Notes: generated by a model not told the origin, from the letters alone. A stretch of 64,000 nt of DNA from Eubacteriales bacterium (GCA_030526005.1 JAUNDP010000009.1:1-64000); one strand, 5' to 3'. Shown: positions 34,796-44,060, counted from the stretch's first letter. Translations and numbers: made by a program.

Positions 34796-36349
34796 CTATC
34801 TGGACATAAAGGAGAGACGATTCTGTTCAGCCTGCTGATAAGCGTACGTTTTCATCCATCCGTCATAATAGTCTTTGCGGTACATAGAGTAGGAAGACTG
34901 ATTAGCGACAACGATCAGAGGAATCTCATCGCTGACGATTTTCTGAATGTCTTTAAACATCTGGAGACGTTTGTCAAAATCCGTCTCATCTGCCTGCGCT
35001 TCACAAAGTTGTGTCAGTTCTTCATTGGAATATCCGATCGGTCCCATGGAGTGTGGATTTCCACCTTTATTTTTAGAGATATCAGAGAAGATTGTTCTCA
35101 TATAAGTAGGAGGGTTGTTGCCCCAGCCGCCGTTTCCGACAAGTGCAAATTCATAGTCGCCGGAGTTGATCATCTCATCTCTTGTGGAAGATTCATAGGA
35201 TACAACTTCAACTTCAATGCCGGATGCTTCCAGATCAATTTTGATCAGTTCAGCGATACTGACATCGTTTCCGCTGTCCGCTGCCAGAAGCGTAACTTTG
35301 ATATCTTTTCCGTCGAAAGCCGCTTTTGCTGCTTCCGGATCGTACTCATATGTGGTGCATTCATCATTGTAATACAATCCGCCTTCCGGAACATATCCGG
35401 CGCTTCCAACGCTTCCGGCGCCACGGAATACACTGTCGACGATATTTTGTCTGTTCAGGGCATGGTACAGAGCGGCGCGCAGCTCTTTGTCGAGAAATTC
35501 AGGACATTTTTCAAAGTTGATCAGCATTTTGTAGCCCATATCGTTTGACTTCTCGACAAGACCGATAGAGGCGTCGTTTTTATAGCGATCCATCAGGTCA
35601 ACCGGCATGGAAGTGATGTCGATCTCCCCATTTTCAAATGCAAGAAGAGGATCACTGACAGGCACAAAGAGAATGCGCTGTGCCGCAGGTTTCATCGGTA
35701 CAAAATCATCAAAAGCGGTAAATTCATAGCTTCCGGAGGCAGCGTCATAGGAGGTGCACATATAAGCGCCGCTTCCAGTCAGATATCCGTCGCCTGTGTA
35801 AGTATATGGATCATCTACATTTTCCCAGATATGTTTTGGGATAATTTTAAAAGAGCCAAGACTCGACAGTGTGTCGGCGCTGACTTCTTCGGCAGTGATA
35901 GCGATCGTCTGATCATCAATGATCTCATAACTTTCTACAAGATAATCTTCTCCTGTGCCAAGTGAGTTGGAGACAGGCGGAAATTCTTTATAATAATCAA
36001 GAGAAAATGCGACGTCTTCTGTTGTCAGATCGTCCCCGTCATGGAAAGTCAGACCGTCATACAGGGTAAAAGTAAAAACATTGTCTTCTACGGTCCAATC
36101 CTCTGCAAGCCAGCCGATATCTCCTTTTTCATCTTTTTCCAGAAGGCTTCCATATACAAGCGCTGCTTTTGCCTGCCCCGGTCCTCTGGACTGATGCAGA
36201 AATGGATTTGGCGTTCCCCAGTCTGTTCCGCCTTCCAGCTTTAATGTTTCTACTTCATAAGACGGTTCGTCCGCAGCAAGGACGGAGGCAGGGGTGAGTG
36301 TAAAGAAAGCCGCTGCCGAGATAATGAAACAAAAATTTATATTTTTCAT
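34796..36349 (-). CDS. Peptide/nickel-type ABC substrate-binding protein (SBP_bac_5)
   Basis: This 517-aa binding protein has the family 5 features: PNPFLHQSRGPGQAKAALVYGSLLE, a central DGLTFHDGDDLTTEDVAFSLDYYK motif and GYKMLINFEKCP. Its signal peptide ends TPASVLAADE, with no lipobox cysteine, so it appears not to be lipid-anchored, unusual for a Gram-positive importer. It begins a run of five tightly linked genes (SBP, two permeases, ATPase, FmdE). Ligand candidates are a metal chelate or a peptide-like cofactor precursor. AAAGGAG precedes the ATG. Confidence 0.9.
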   Translation of the reverse strand: MKNINFCFIISAAAFFTLTPASVLAADEPSYEVETLKLEGGTDWGTPNPFLHQSRGPGQAKAALVYGSLLEKDEKGDIGWLAEDWTVEDNVFTFTLYDGLTFHDGDDLTTEDVAFSLDYYKEFPPVSNSLGTGEDYLVESYEIIDDQTIAITAEEVSADTLSSLGSFKIIPKHIWENVDDPYTYTGDGYLTGSGAYMCTSYDAASGSYEFTAFDDFVPMKPAAQRILFVPVSDPLLAFENGEIDITSMPVDLMDRYKNDASIGLVEKSNDMGYKMLINFEKCPEFLDKELRAALYHALNRQNIVDSVFRGAGSVGSAGYVPEGGLYYNDECTTYEYDPEAAKAAFDGKDIKVTLLAADSGNDVSIAELIKIDLEASGIEVEVVSYESSTRDEMINSGDYEFALVGNGGWGNNPPTYMRTIFSDISKNKGGNPHSMGPIGYSNEELTQLCEAQADETDFDKRLQMFKDIQKIVSDEIPLIVVANQSSYSMYRKDYYDGWMKTYAYQQAEQNRLSFMSR

Positions 36350-36373
36350 ATTTAAAAATCTCCTTTTTATTTG

Positions 36374-36414
36374 ATTATATAATATACAGTTATTTTTACA
36401 AGCCCTAATAGGGG
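36374..36414 (-). promoter_or_regulatory. Promoter and palindrome upstream of the FmdE-linked importer
   Basis: On the minus strand TTGTAA (36401-36396) and TATAAT (36379-36374) are spaced by 16 bp. Just upstream lies CCCTAATAGGG (36404-36414), a palindrome with a single central base, possibly an operator. The importer can thus be transcribed independently of apbE. Confidence 0.45.
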
Positions 36415-36423
36415 ATATAAAAT

Positions 36424-37470
36424 TTATTTTATTGCAGATATAGAGACGTTTTCCATAAGTCCATCGCTGTAATGCACTTCACCGTCGTCCGTCACAAAGA
36501 GTGCATAGACTCCCGGAAGACGGTCAATCAGTTCCAGCCCCTTTTCAAGTCCAAGTGCAAAACAGGAAGTACTCAGCCCATCTCCATCAACAGAGAAATC
36601 TGAAAAAATAGTGACAGAGGTGAGATGATTTTCATACGGATATCCTGTCTTTGGATTCAGAATATGGTGATAAAATTTGCCGTTCTCCTCGAAATTCCGC
36701 TCATAAGTGCCGGAAGAGACGACCGATTGATCGGTCAGACTGACAGAGGCAAGCGTCTCGTTGCGTTCGGCAAAAGGTTTCTGAATGCCGATGGTAAATG
36801 GTGTTTTATCTGGCTTCGAGCCGACGCATAATACATTTCCTCCCAGATTGATAATAGCGCTTTCCACTCCGTTTGACAGCAGATATTGTTTCAGACCGTC
36901 TGCGATGTATCCTTTTGCGATTCCACCCAGATCAATCTCCATTCCTTCCTTCAGAAAGCGAATGCGGTTTCCCTGGAGATCTACATTTTCCCAGCCTACG
37001 CGTTCAAGCGCTTTCTGGAGCTGTTCCTCTTTTGGCACATGAGGATTTTCAGAAGAAAAATCCCAGAGAGAAGACACGGGAGCAATCGTGATATCGAAAG
37101 CGCCGTCAGAGAGACGGCAGTATTCCAGCCCTTTCTCGATCAGATCAGCTGTCTGGTCAGACAAAAGATAATAATCGTCGTCTTTCTCAAGAAGCCCGTG
37201 ATTTAACTTATAAATTTCACTTGTCTCTTTCGTGCGGCTGAATAGATTTTCATATTCCTCACATAAATCCATACAGCCATCGAGCAGAGCGGTATCAGAA
37301 GAATCGTAGATCGTGACAGTGATTACAGTGTCAAAATGAAACTCGGTGGCATGAATCGGAGCCTTGGCAGAGGTGGTCTGTCTGGCAGACTGCATGAAAA
37401 AGAATGCAGCGATCGTCGCTGCGCACAGCAGCACAATACCGATCAGTTTGTGATATCGATTTTTTTTCAT
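36424..37470 (-). CDS. apbE: FAD:protein FMN transferase (ApbE family)
   Basis: The 348-aa exported enzyme attaches FMN from FAD to Ser/Thr of flavoproteins. Family motifs are present: IDLGGIAKGYIADGLK, AIINLGGNV, SSGTYERNF, HHILNPKTGYP and the metal-binding VDGDGLSTSCFALG. The N-terminus has a single membrane helix (LIGIVLLCAATIAAFFFM) whose cysteine lacks a proper lipobox, so it is probably a membrane-anchored protein. It lies 74 bp upstream of the FmdE-linked ABC importer on the same strand, which suggests a shared role, perhaps in extracellular flavin chemistry. Its flavoprotein target is not in this window. Confidence 0.93.
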   Translation of the reverse strand: MKKNRYHKLIGIVLLCAATIAAFFFMQSARQTTSAKAPIHATEFHFDTVITVTIYDSSDTALLDGCMDLCEEYENLFSRTKETSEIYKLNHGLLEKDDDYYLLSDQTADLIEKGLEYCRLSDGAFDITIAPVSSLWDFSSENPHVPKEEQLQKALERVGWENVDLQGNRIRFLKEGMEIDLGGIAKGYIADGLKQYLLSNGVESAIINLGGNVLCVGSKPDKTPFTIGIQKPFAERNETLASVSLTDQSVVSSGTYERNFEENGKFYHHILNPKTGYPYENHLTSVTIFSDFSVDGDGLSTSCFALGLEKGLELIDRLPGVYALFVTDDGEVHYSDGLMENVSISAIK

Positions 37471-37640
37471 ATAAAATACTCCTTGATAAAATTTTGATGA
37501 TCGATGGAATGTCTTATGAGGAAGAGCATAAGTGTTCCAGCCTTATTTATAAACAAAAAACAAAAACCTGTCAATGGCGTTTGATTGCGTCAGAGCAGAA
37601 TGTGTGTTAAAATCTAAAAAAGAAAATGGAGGAAATGAAC

Positions 37641-38297
37641 ATGAGTAAGGAACCGATTGATTTTAGTTTAGAAGAATTATTAGTCCTTGCAGAAGGCGAG
37701 CAAAGAAATGTTCAGTATGCGGTAGGATTTTACTATGAAAATGGAGTAAAGACACAGGTGGATTTTGAGAAAGCTGCGCAGTGGTACAAAAAAGCGGCAG
37801 ATCAGGGACATGAAGAAGCACAGCTGCATCTGGGACTTTTGTATGCGCAAGGAAAAGGGGTCGAAAAAGATTACCAAAAAGCGGTCAGTTGGCTGAGACG
37901 CGCGGCAAATCAGGGAAATGCCAATGCCCAGTATAACATGGGACGATGCTATGAAGAAGGACTGGGCGTCAGTAAAGATGAGTCAAAAGCATTTTCCTGG
38001 TTTTTGAAGGCGGCAAAACAAAATGAATACCGTGCAGTGTGCTGCGTGGGACTGTATTATATGTCAGGAATCTGCGTAGAGAAAGATGAAAAAAAAGCAT
38101 TTTCTTATTTTGAACAGGCAGCAAAGGCAGAGATACCGATTGCACAGTACAATCTTGCCGTGATGTATCAGTATGGTTCTGGTGTGGAAAAAGATACGGC
38201 AAAGAGCAGAATGTGGATGGCAAAAGCAGCTCAGCACGGATTTCAGCTTGCAATAGAAATGATGAAACATGATATTGAGGCACAGCCGGAAGCATAG
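37641..38297 (+). CDS. Sel1-repeat (TPR-like) protein
   Basis: The 218-aa protein is built from five Sel1-like repeats of about 36 residues, each of the form A-x2-W-A-x2-G-x2-A-Q-x-L-G-x2-Y-x2-G-x-G-V-x-K-D (for example AQYNMGRCYEEGLGVSKD). Sel1 repeats form helical scaffolds for protein-protein contacts. No signal peptide is visible, so it is cytoplasmic. I use the ATG at 37641 because GGAGG sits 8 bases upstream; the earlier in-frame ATGs at 37626 and 37635 have no such site. Partner unknown. Confidence 0.88.
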   Translation: MSKEPIDFSLEELLVLAEGEQRNVQYAVGFYYENGVKTQVDFEKAAQWYKKAADQGHEEAQLHLGLLYAQGKGVEKDYQKAVSWLRRAANQGNANAQYNMGRCYEEGLGVSKDESKAFSWFLKAAKQNEYRAVCCVGLYYMSGICVEKDEKKAFSYFEQAAKAEIPIAQYNLAVMYQYGSGVEKDTAKSRMWMAKAAQHGFQLAIEMMKHDIEAQPEA

Positions 38298-38330
38298 GGA
38301 GAAAAAGTAAGATAAGACAGGAGAAAATGA

Positions 38331-38361
38331 TTCAGCGGGAGAGACAGATACTCCCGCTGAA
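38331..38361. terminator. Hairpin between convergent genes
   Basis: TTCAGCGGGAG and CTCCCGCTGAA are perfect 11-bp arms with a 9-nt loop. T-runs are weak on both strands, but its position between two gene ends suits a shared terminator. Confidence 0.5.
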
Positions 38362-38403
38362 ATTCTCAAAAAAGAAAAGCAGATCTGAATTTTAGAAAAA
38401 GAT

Positions 38404-39777
38404 TTACAGAGGATGCTTTTTCTCAGACATCATCTTCAGCTCGTGGATGACAGAGATATTTAACGGAATGGACAGTGCAAACGCAGCGATGTCAGCGACA
38501 GGCTGTGCAAGCTGAATACCGGTCAGATGCAGAAAAATCGGCAGTAAAAAAATGGCAGGGAAGAAAAAGATACCCTGGCGGGCGGAGGCAAGTACACTTG
38601 CCGGAACCGTCTTTCCGATCGTCTGAAACAACATATTATTCAGCGTAATCCATCCAAGAAGCGGAAAAGTCAGACATTGCATCCGAAGCGCTGTTGTTCC
38701 GATCTGAATCACATTGGCGTCTCCCTTTCGGAAAATCTCGATCAGCTGCGGAGACAGACAAAAGCCAACGACAGCGGCAATCAGGGAGAAGACAGTGGAG
38801 ACTTTGACACAGAACCAGAATGCTTCCCGGACACGGTCGTACCGTTTGGCGCCATAATTAAATCCGCAGACCGGCTGAAATCCCTGGCCGAATCCAATAA
38901 GAGCAGAAGCTGCAAAAAATGTGATTCGCATCACGATCGACATGGCTGCGATTGCAGCATCTCCATATGGATTGGCGGCAAGATTTAATGCAATCGTGGC
39001 TACACTTCCTAATCCCTGGCGGAACAGAGAAGGAAGACCTCCTTTTGCAATTTCCGAAAAACATTTTGGGATGCAGCGAATATTTTTCAGACGGATCGGG
39101 ATACATCCTGCGAAATGGGCGCCAAGCAAGAGCAGCACAAAACTGACAAACTGACTGATGACAGTCGCAAGAGCGGCGCCTGAGATTCCCATATCAAATA
39201 CAAAGATAAAAAGAGGATCTAAGATGATATTGAGCACAGCGCCGCTTGCAATTCCGATCATGGCATAAAAAGCGCTGCCCTGAAAGCGAAGCTGGTTATT
39301 CAGGACAAGCTGCGCCGTCATATATGGAGCGCCGAGCAAAATAATGCCGAGATAATCTTCTGTGTAAGGAAGAATTGTATCGGTTGAACCAAGCGCCAGG
39401 GCAAGCGGTTTTAAAAAGAAAAGGCCAAAGACCGTGATGAGCAGGCCGCAGAAAAGAGCCGAGAAGAAACCGGCGGATGCAAGCTGTTCGGCCGAGTCAT
39501 TTTCTTTTGCACCGAGTTTTCGGGACATGGAATTTCCGGAGCCATGTCCAAAAAAGAAGCCAAGCGCCTGTATGATGGACATGAGCGGGAAGACAACTCC
39601 AACGGCAGCCGTCGCACTCGTGCCGATTTTACCGACAAAAAAAGTATCAGCCATGTTGTAGAATGAAGTGACCAACATACTGATAATAGTGGGGACTGCC
39701 AGTTTCCCGATCAGGCCTGGCAGAGGAGCTTCAAGCATCCTCTGAAATTTTTCATCCTGGGATAAGATTTTTTTCAC
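38404..39777 (-). CDS. MATE-family efflux transporter
   Basis: The 457-aa protein has twelve membrane helices in two homologous halves and the MATE features PTIISMLVTSFYNMADTFFVG and GFGQGFQPVCGFNYGAKRYDRV. It exports drugs or metabolites in exchange for Na+ or H+. The start is a GTG at 39777, with AAAGGATG about 11 bases upstream. It stands alone. Confidence 0.93.
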   Translation of the reverse strand: MKKILSQDEKFQRMLEAPLPGLIGKLAVPTIISMLVTSFYNMADTFFVGKIGTSATAAVGVVFPLMSIIQALGFFFGHGSGNSMSRKLGAKENDSAEQLASAGFFSALFCGLLITVFGLFFLKPLALALGSTDTILPYTEDYLGIILLGAPYMTAQLVLNNQLRFQGSAFYAMIGIASGAVLNIILDPLFIFVFDMGISGAALATVISQFVSFVLLLLGAHFAGCIPIRLKNIRCIPKCFSEIAKGGLPSLFRQGLGSVATIALNLAANPYGDAAIAAMSIVMRITFFAASALIGFGQGFQPVCGFNYGAKRYDRVREAFWFCVKVSTVFSLIAAVVGFCLSPQLIEIFRKGDANVIQIGTTALRMQCLTFPLLGWITLNNMLFQTIGKTVPASVLASARQGIFFFPAIFLLPIFLHLTGIQLAQPVADIAAFALSIPLNISVIHELKMMSEKKHPL

Positions 39778-39986
39778 AAATATAGCACATCCTTTCTATT
39801 CAAAAACGCTCTTTTCTCTGTCAGGATTTAGATTCTGAGGCGATAGAGAGCGTATGATCTGAATATAATATACCATGAACGGAAGAGAAGAAAAAGAGGC
39901 AGATTTTTGTATTAATAAAAGTCACAATAAAAGCAAAAGAGACAGATAAAAGGACATCTATTTTTTAAAAGAAAAGGGGTAAAAAA

Positions 39987-40490
39987 ATGAGAGAGCATCT
40001 GACAGAAAAGGACGTAAAAAAGATTGAAGAAGAAATCGAGTACAGAAAACTGGTTGTGAGAAAAGAAGCGATTGAGGCAGTAAAAGAGGCAAGAGCGCAG
40101 GGCGATCTGAGCGAAAATTTCGAGTACTATGCGGCGAAGAAAGATAAGAATAAAAATGAGAGCCGTATTCGCTATCTGGAACGCATGATTAAAAATGCAG
40201 AGATTGTATCAGAAGAATCAAGAGAGGACGAAGTGGGACTGAATGATACGGTGAAAATTTATGTGGAAGAAGACGATGTGGAGGAGACATACCGTCTGGT
40301 AACTTCAATCCGTGGAAATTCTCTGAAAGGATATATCAGCATCGAATCTCCATTAGGAAGCGCTTTAAGAGGGCATCATGTGGGAGATAAAGTGACAATA
40401 AAAGTGAATGACAGCTACAGTTACGATGTGGAAATCCGTTCCATCGAGAAGACTGGGGATGATGGAACGGATCAAATCAGAAGTTTTTAA
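39987..40490 (+). CDS. GreA-like transcription elongation factor
   Basis: The 167-aa protein has the Gre layout: an N-terminal coiled coil (residues 8-80) with the acidic tip region GDLSENFEYYAAK, whose Asp and Glu stimulate RNA cleavage by stalled polymerase, and a C-terminal FKBP-like domain (SIESPLGSALRGHHVGDKVTIKV). It may be a second Gre paralogue, not the main GreA, because it is slightly divergent and stands alone. AAAAGGGG precedes the ATG. Confidence 0.9.
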   Translation: MREHLTEKDVKKIEEEIEYRKLVVRKEAIEAVKEARAQGDLSENFEYYAAKKDKNKNESRIRYLERMIKNAEIVSEESREDEVGLNDTVKIYVEEDDVEETYRLVTSIRGNSLKGYISIESPLGSALRGHHVGDKVTIKVNDSYSYDVEIRSIEKTGDDGTDQIRSF

Positions 40491-40503
40491 GATGCGAAAC
40501 AGA

Positions 40504-41814
40504 TCATTCTTTCCAGATCTGAGCCAAACAGAGACAACCGGGAAGAAATTTTTCGGCTGGCATCGTTGAACAGGAGAGAAGCAGATCAAGAAATCCAGAT
40601 TCTTCACGGAGGAGTTCTACAAGAACTCCTCTTTTTTTACAGCGTGATAAAAACTGTTCTCCTGATACATTGCACGCAAGCCGAAGCGCAAGACTGGTTC
40701 CGCCGGAACCGACACGGACGGCAGCGTCTTGTCCAAACGCATGGCGGACAGCAAAGAGCAGATCTTTTAATTTCGCAGCGTACAAACGTCTTAATTTTCT
40801 GGACTGAGCGGCAAGATGACCGTCACGGATAAACTGGCACAGGGCAATCTGTTCTGCCTTGGAAGCTGTCTGATTGTAATGGCTGGCTCGCAGATGGTAT
40901 TTTTTTGAAAGTTCAGGGGGCAGAACCATAAAACTGATGCGGATGGAAGGCAGCAGAAGACGAGAGAATGATCCGATATAGACAACGCCATGGCCTCCGG
41001 AAAGACTCTGAAGAGAGGGAGTAGGTCTTTGAAGATACACAAATTCGTTTTCAAAATCGTCTTCCAGAATGATACTTCCTCGGTCCGAAGCGTGGCGCAC
41101 CAGTTCAAGACGTCGGGAAACAGGCATGATATCACCCCACTTTGTCATGTGTGCGGGAGAAACATAGATGATATCGCAGTCTTTGTCACGACAGCGCACA
41201 TCGAATCCATAATCTTCAAAGACAGAGATTCCCTGAACAAAAGAGGGATTTGGGAAAGAGACGCTTTTTCTGTCTTTCAGAAGAGGACACAGGATATTTA
41301 AAAGACTCTGAGTTCCGGCGCCTACCACAATATCATCAGGACTGCAGATGATATTTCTGTGCGTTTGAACATAGGAAGCAAGCGTTTCACGAAAATCTTT
41401 TTCTCCCTGTGGTTCCCCGTAGCTTAAGAGGCGTTCATCCTGACGCAGGGCGCTTTTGATATAGCGCCGCCAGATATCAAAGCGAAAACTTTCATGGTCA
41501 ACTCCTGAGGAGGCAAAATTGTAGACGATGGGAAAGGAAGAAACGGGTTTGCTTTCCTGAAAGGAAGGCTGGTGCGCAGAAAGTTCTGTTACATAATAGC
41601 CGCTTTGCGGCCGTGCGATAATATATCCGTCGGCGGCGAGCTGGAGATAGGCAGATTCTACAGTGGTGCGGCTGATTTCCAGTTCTCTGGCACAGCGCCG
41701 CAGGGATGGCATCTTTGTGCCGGAAGCCAATCTTCCTGAGAGGATCAGTTCTTTATAGTATTGGTACACTTGGATATATAGACGCCCTGATGTCTGTTGC
41801 AATTCAAGCTGCAT
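40504..41814 (-). CDS. MocR/PdxR-type regulator (GntR HTH fused to aminotransferase-like domain)
   Basis: An N-terminal GntR winged helix (residues 10-75; GTKMPSLRRCARELEISRTTVESAYLQL) is fused to a fold-type I aminotransferase-like domain (residues ~95-430). In family members the PLP-binding lysine lies in the GSFSK motif. Here that motif reads GSFSRLLLPSIR, so R285 (codon 40960-40962) replaces it, and a normal internal aldimine cannot form. EDDFENEF is retained. It probably senses something other than covalently bound PLP, or has lost ligand control. AAAGGAG precedes the ATG. Convergent with the gre gene. Confidence 0.9.
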   Translation of the reverse strand: MQLELQQTSGRLYIQVYQYYKELILSGRLASGTKMPSLRRCARELEISRTTVESAYLQLAADGYIIARPQSGYYVTELSAHQPSFQESKPVSSFPIVYNFASSGVDHESFRFDIWRRYIKSALRQDERLLSYGEPQGEKDFRETLASYVQTHRNIICSPDDIVVGAGTQSLLNILCPLLKDRKSVSFPNPSFVQGISVFEDYGFDVRCRDKDCDIIYVSPAHMTKWGDIMPVSRRLELVRHASDRGSIILEDDFENEFVYLQRPTPSLQSLSGGHGVVYIGSFSRLLLPSIRISFMVLPPELSKKYHLRASHYNQTASKAEQIALCQFIRDGHLAAQSRKLRRLYAAKLKDLLFAVRHAFGQDAAVRVGSGGTSLALRLACNVSGEQFLSRCKKRGVLVELLREESGFLDLLLSCSTMPAEKFLPGCLCLAQIWKE

Positions 41815-42093
41815 GGGAAGGCTCCTTTCTGATTTACATAAAATGGGTGATCGTTGAAAAGTGAGGATAGAAAAAATTTTTTCTTTTTATTTTAGGGAAA
41901 AAATAGAAAAAAAGCAACACAGGAATTATTTTAAAGAAAAGTACCTGTTTTTGAGAAAAACACAAAAAGACAAGGCAGTACCTGATGATGAGAAAACAGA
42001 AGAAATTTTCGGAAGAGACATTGCTATTTTTGAGAGGACATGGTAAAATCAACCATATAATTGTCGGTTCAAAAAAGATGGACTGGATACAAA

Positions 42094-42252
42094 ATGGTAG
42101 AGGAGCAGGATTCATCAGTAAGATGCATACAATGGCAGGGCAGCCGTGTCATCTGAAAGGGGAAACTGCCGAAGGATATCAAAGGCCAGACTTGATATTC
42201 TGGGGCGATGCAGAATATGTAGCGCACTGTCACAGATGTGGAGCGCTATCAT
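42094..42252 (+). promoter_or_regulatory. Lysine riboswitch (L box)
   Basis: The region carries the L-box hallmark AAAGGGGAAACTGCCGAAG at about 42156-42174, preceded by AGGAGCAGGATTCATCAGTAA and followed by the GATGCAGAA...GATGTGGAGCGC junction segments. P1 forms between ATGGTAG (42094-42100) and CTATCAT (42246-42252). A terminator follows at 42293-42337 before a transporter gene, so lysine binding should cause early termination. The 5' part of the gap (41835-42090) is AT-rich and holds no gene that I can support. Confidence 0.9.
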
Positions 42253-42292
42253 TGGTTAGGAAGAATATACAAAAAGACGAGACACCACTTAG

Positions 42293-42337
42293 CCATGAAC
42301 GTTCTCCGGAAGGAGTATCCGTTCATGGTATTTTTTA
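42293..42337 (+). terminator. Riboswitch expression-platform terminator
   Basis: CCATGAACG (42293-42301) pairs with CGTTCATGG (42320-42328), with an inner CTCC / GGAG stem and a following T-run. It sits 85 bp before the transporter ATG. Confidence 0.85.
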
Positions 42338-42422
42338 TTCCTAAAAAACAGAGGATAAAAAATCGGCTTAAAAGGGAGAAGCCGAATAGAGAAGAAACCG
42401 ATGAGGAAAGAGAGGTAAATTT

Positions 42423-44060
42423 ATGCGTACAGAAACAAAACGCAGGCTGCTTTCATCGGCAATTTTGACGATTCTGCTGGTGGTGGGATTTTCGATGATC
42501 GTCTTTGCAGGAGGAGATGAGACAGAGGCAGCAAAGCCAGAGATGTATGCGACATTCTGGGCACTTGTTCCCCCGATTGTGGCGATCGGACTGGCGCTGA
42601 TCACAAAGGAAGTATACAGTTCCCTGTTTATTGGAATCTTAGTAGGAGCGATGTTTTATTCCGGTTTTTCATTTGAGGGAACTATGCTCCATATTTTTCA
42701 GGGAGGACTGATTGCGCAGCTTTCGGATGAATATAATGTAGGAATCCTGATTTTCCTTGTTATTTTAGGAGCGATGGTCTGTCTGATGAACAAAGCCGGG
42801 GGATCGGCAGCGTTCGGGCAGTGGGCAGGAAAACATATCAAGACGCGTGTGGGCGCGCAGCTTGCCACAATCGCTTTAGGAGTATTGATCTTTATTGATG
42901 ATTATTTCAACTGTCTGACTGTCGGAAGCGTGATGCGTCCCGTGACAGACAAGCATAAAGTATCGCGTGCAAAACTGGCATATCTGATTGACGCCACTGC
43001 AGCGCCAGTCTGCATCATTGCGCCGATTTCTTCGTGGGCGGCAGCTGTGACAGGATTTGTGGAAGGGGAAGATGGATTTTCTTTATTTATCCGCGCAATC
43101 CCGTACAATTTCTATGCGTTGCTGACAATTTTGATGATGATTTTAATTGCGGTGATGAAAGTGGATTTTGGTCCGATGGCTGTCCATGAGAGAAATGCAA
43201 AAAAAGGAGATCTGTTCACGACAGCAAACCGCCCTTATGCAGACGCAGAGAAAAATGAAAATGTGATCGCACCGAAAGGAAAAGTGATAGATCTGTTGAT
43301 TCCGATTCTGTCGCTGATTCTATGCTGCGTTATCGGAATGCTGTATACAGGTGGATTTTTCAGCGGCGTGGATTTTGTGACTGCATTTTCACAGAGCGAT
43401 GCCTCTTTGGGACTGTGCATGGGAAGCTTTTTTGGATTGATTATCACTGTAATTTTATATGTGGCGCGCCGTGTAATGTCCTTTAATGAATGTATGGGCT
43501 GCATTCCGCAGGGATTTAAAGCGATGGTTCCGGCAATCTTAATTCTGACATTTGCCTGGACACTGAAAGGAATGACAGACAGCCTTGGAGCAGCAGAATT
43601 CGTGGAAGGATTAGTGCATAACAGTGCAAAAGGAATGATGAATCTGCTTCCGGCTGTGATTTTCTTAGTGGGCTGCGCCCTGGCGTTTGCAACCGGAACA
43701 TCATGGGGAACATTTGGTATTTTAATACCGATTGTAGTTGAAGCGTTCCAGAATACAAATCCGACTCTGATGACAATTTCCATCTCTGCCTGCATGGCAG
43801 GAGCTGTGTGCGGAGACCATTGTTCACCGATTTCGGATACGACGATCATGGCGTCGGCAGGCGCGCAGAGCGACCATGTGAATCATGTGTCGACTCAGCT
43901 TCCATATGCGCTTTCCATTGCAGTGATTTCGTGTATTACCTACGTCATAGCAGGCTTTACACAGTCTGTTTGGATTTCACTTCCAGCGGGAATTGCGATG
44001 ACCGTTGCATTTTTAATTTTCATGAAAATGAGGATGCCAAAAGAAGATACGAACATTTAA
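42423..44060 (+). CDS. NhaC-family antiporter, probable lysine transporter
   Basis: The 545-aa membrane protein has about 12 hydrophobic segments and NhaC-type motifs (FIDDYFNCLTVGSVMRPVTDKHKVSRAKLAYLIDATAAPVCIIAPISSW; ATGTSWGTFGILIPI; GDHCSPISDTTIMASAG). NhaC homologues include both Na+/H+ antiporters and amino-acid transporters. The lysine riboswitch upstream argues that this one imports lysine when the cell is short of it. The N-terminus has a hydrophobic segment followed by a charged GGDETEAAKPEM stretch. A terminator follows at 44061-44131. Confidence 0.92.
   Translation: MRTETKRRLLSSAILTILLVVGFSMIVFAGGDETEAAKPEMYATFWALVPPIVAIGLALITKEVYSSLFIGILVGAMFYSGFSFEGTMLHIFQGGLIAQLSDEYNVGILIFLVILGAMVCLMNKAGGSAAFGQWAGKHIKTRVGAQLATIALGVLIFIDDYFNCLTVGSVMRPVTDKHKVSRAKLAYLIDATAAPVCIIAPISSWAAAVTGFVEGEDGFSLFIRAIPYNFYALLTILMMILIAVMKVDFGPMAVHERNAKKGDLFTTANRPYADAEKNENVIAPKGKVIDLLIPILSLILCCVIGMLYTGGFFSGVDFVTAFSQSDASLGLCMGSFFGLIITVILYVARRVMSFNECMGCIPQGFKAMVPAILILTFAWTLKGMTDSLGAAEFVEGLVHNSAKGMMNLLPAVIFLVGCALAFATGTSWGTFGILIPIVVEAFQNTNPTLMTISISACMAGAVCGDHCSPISDTTIMASAGAQSDHVNHVSTQLPYALSIAVISCITYVIAGFTQSVWISLPAGIAMTVAFLIFMKMRMPKEDTNI

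Noticed and set aside
43235-43849. 204-aa minus-strand frame inside the NhaC-family gene
   Set aside because: It is an antisense shadow with no initiation signals; the plus-strand gene is clearly conserved.
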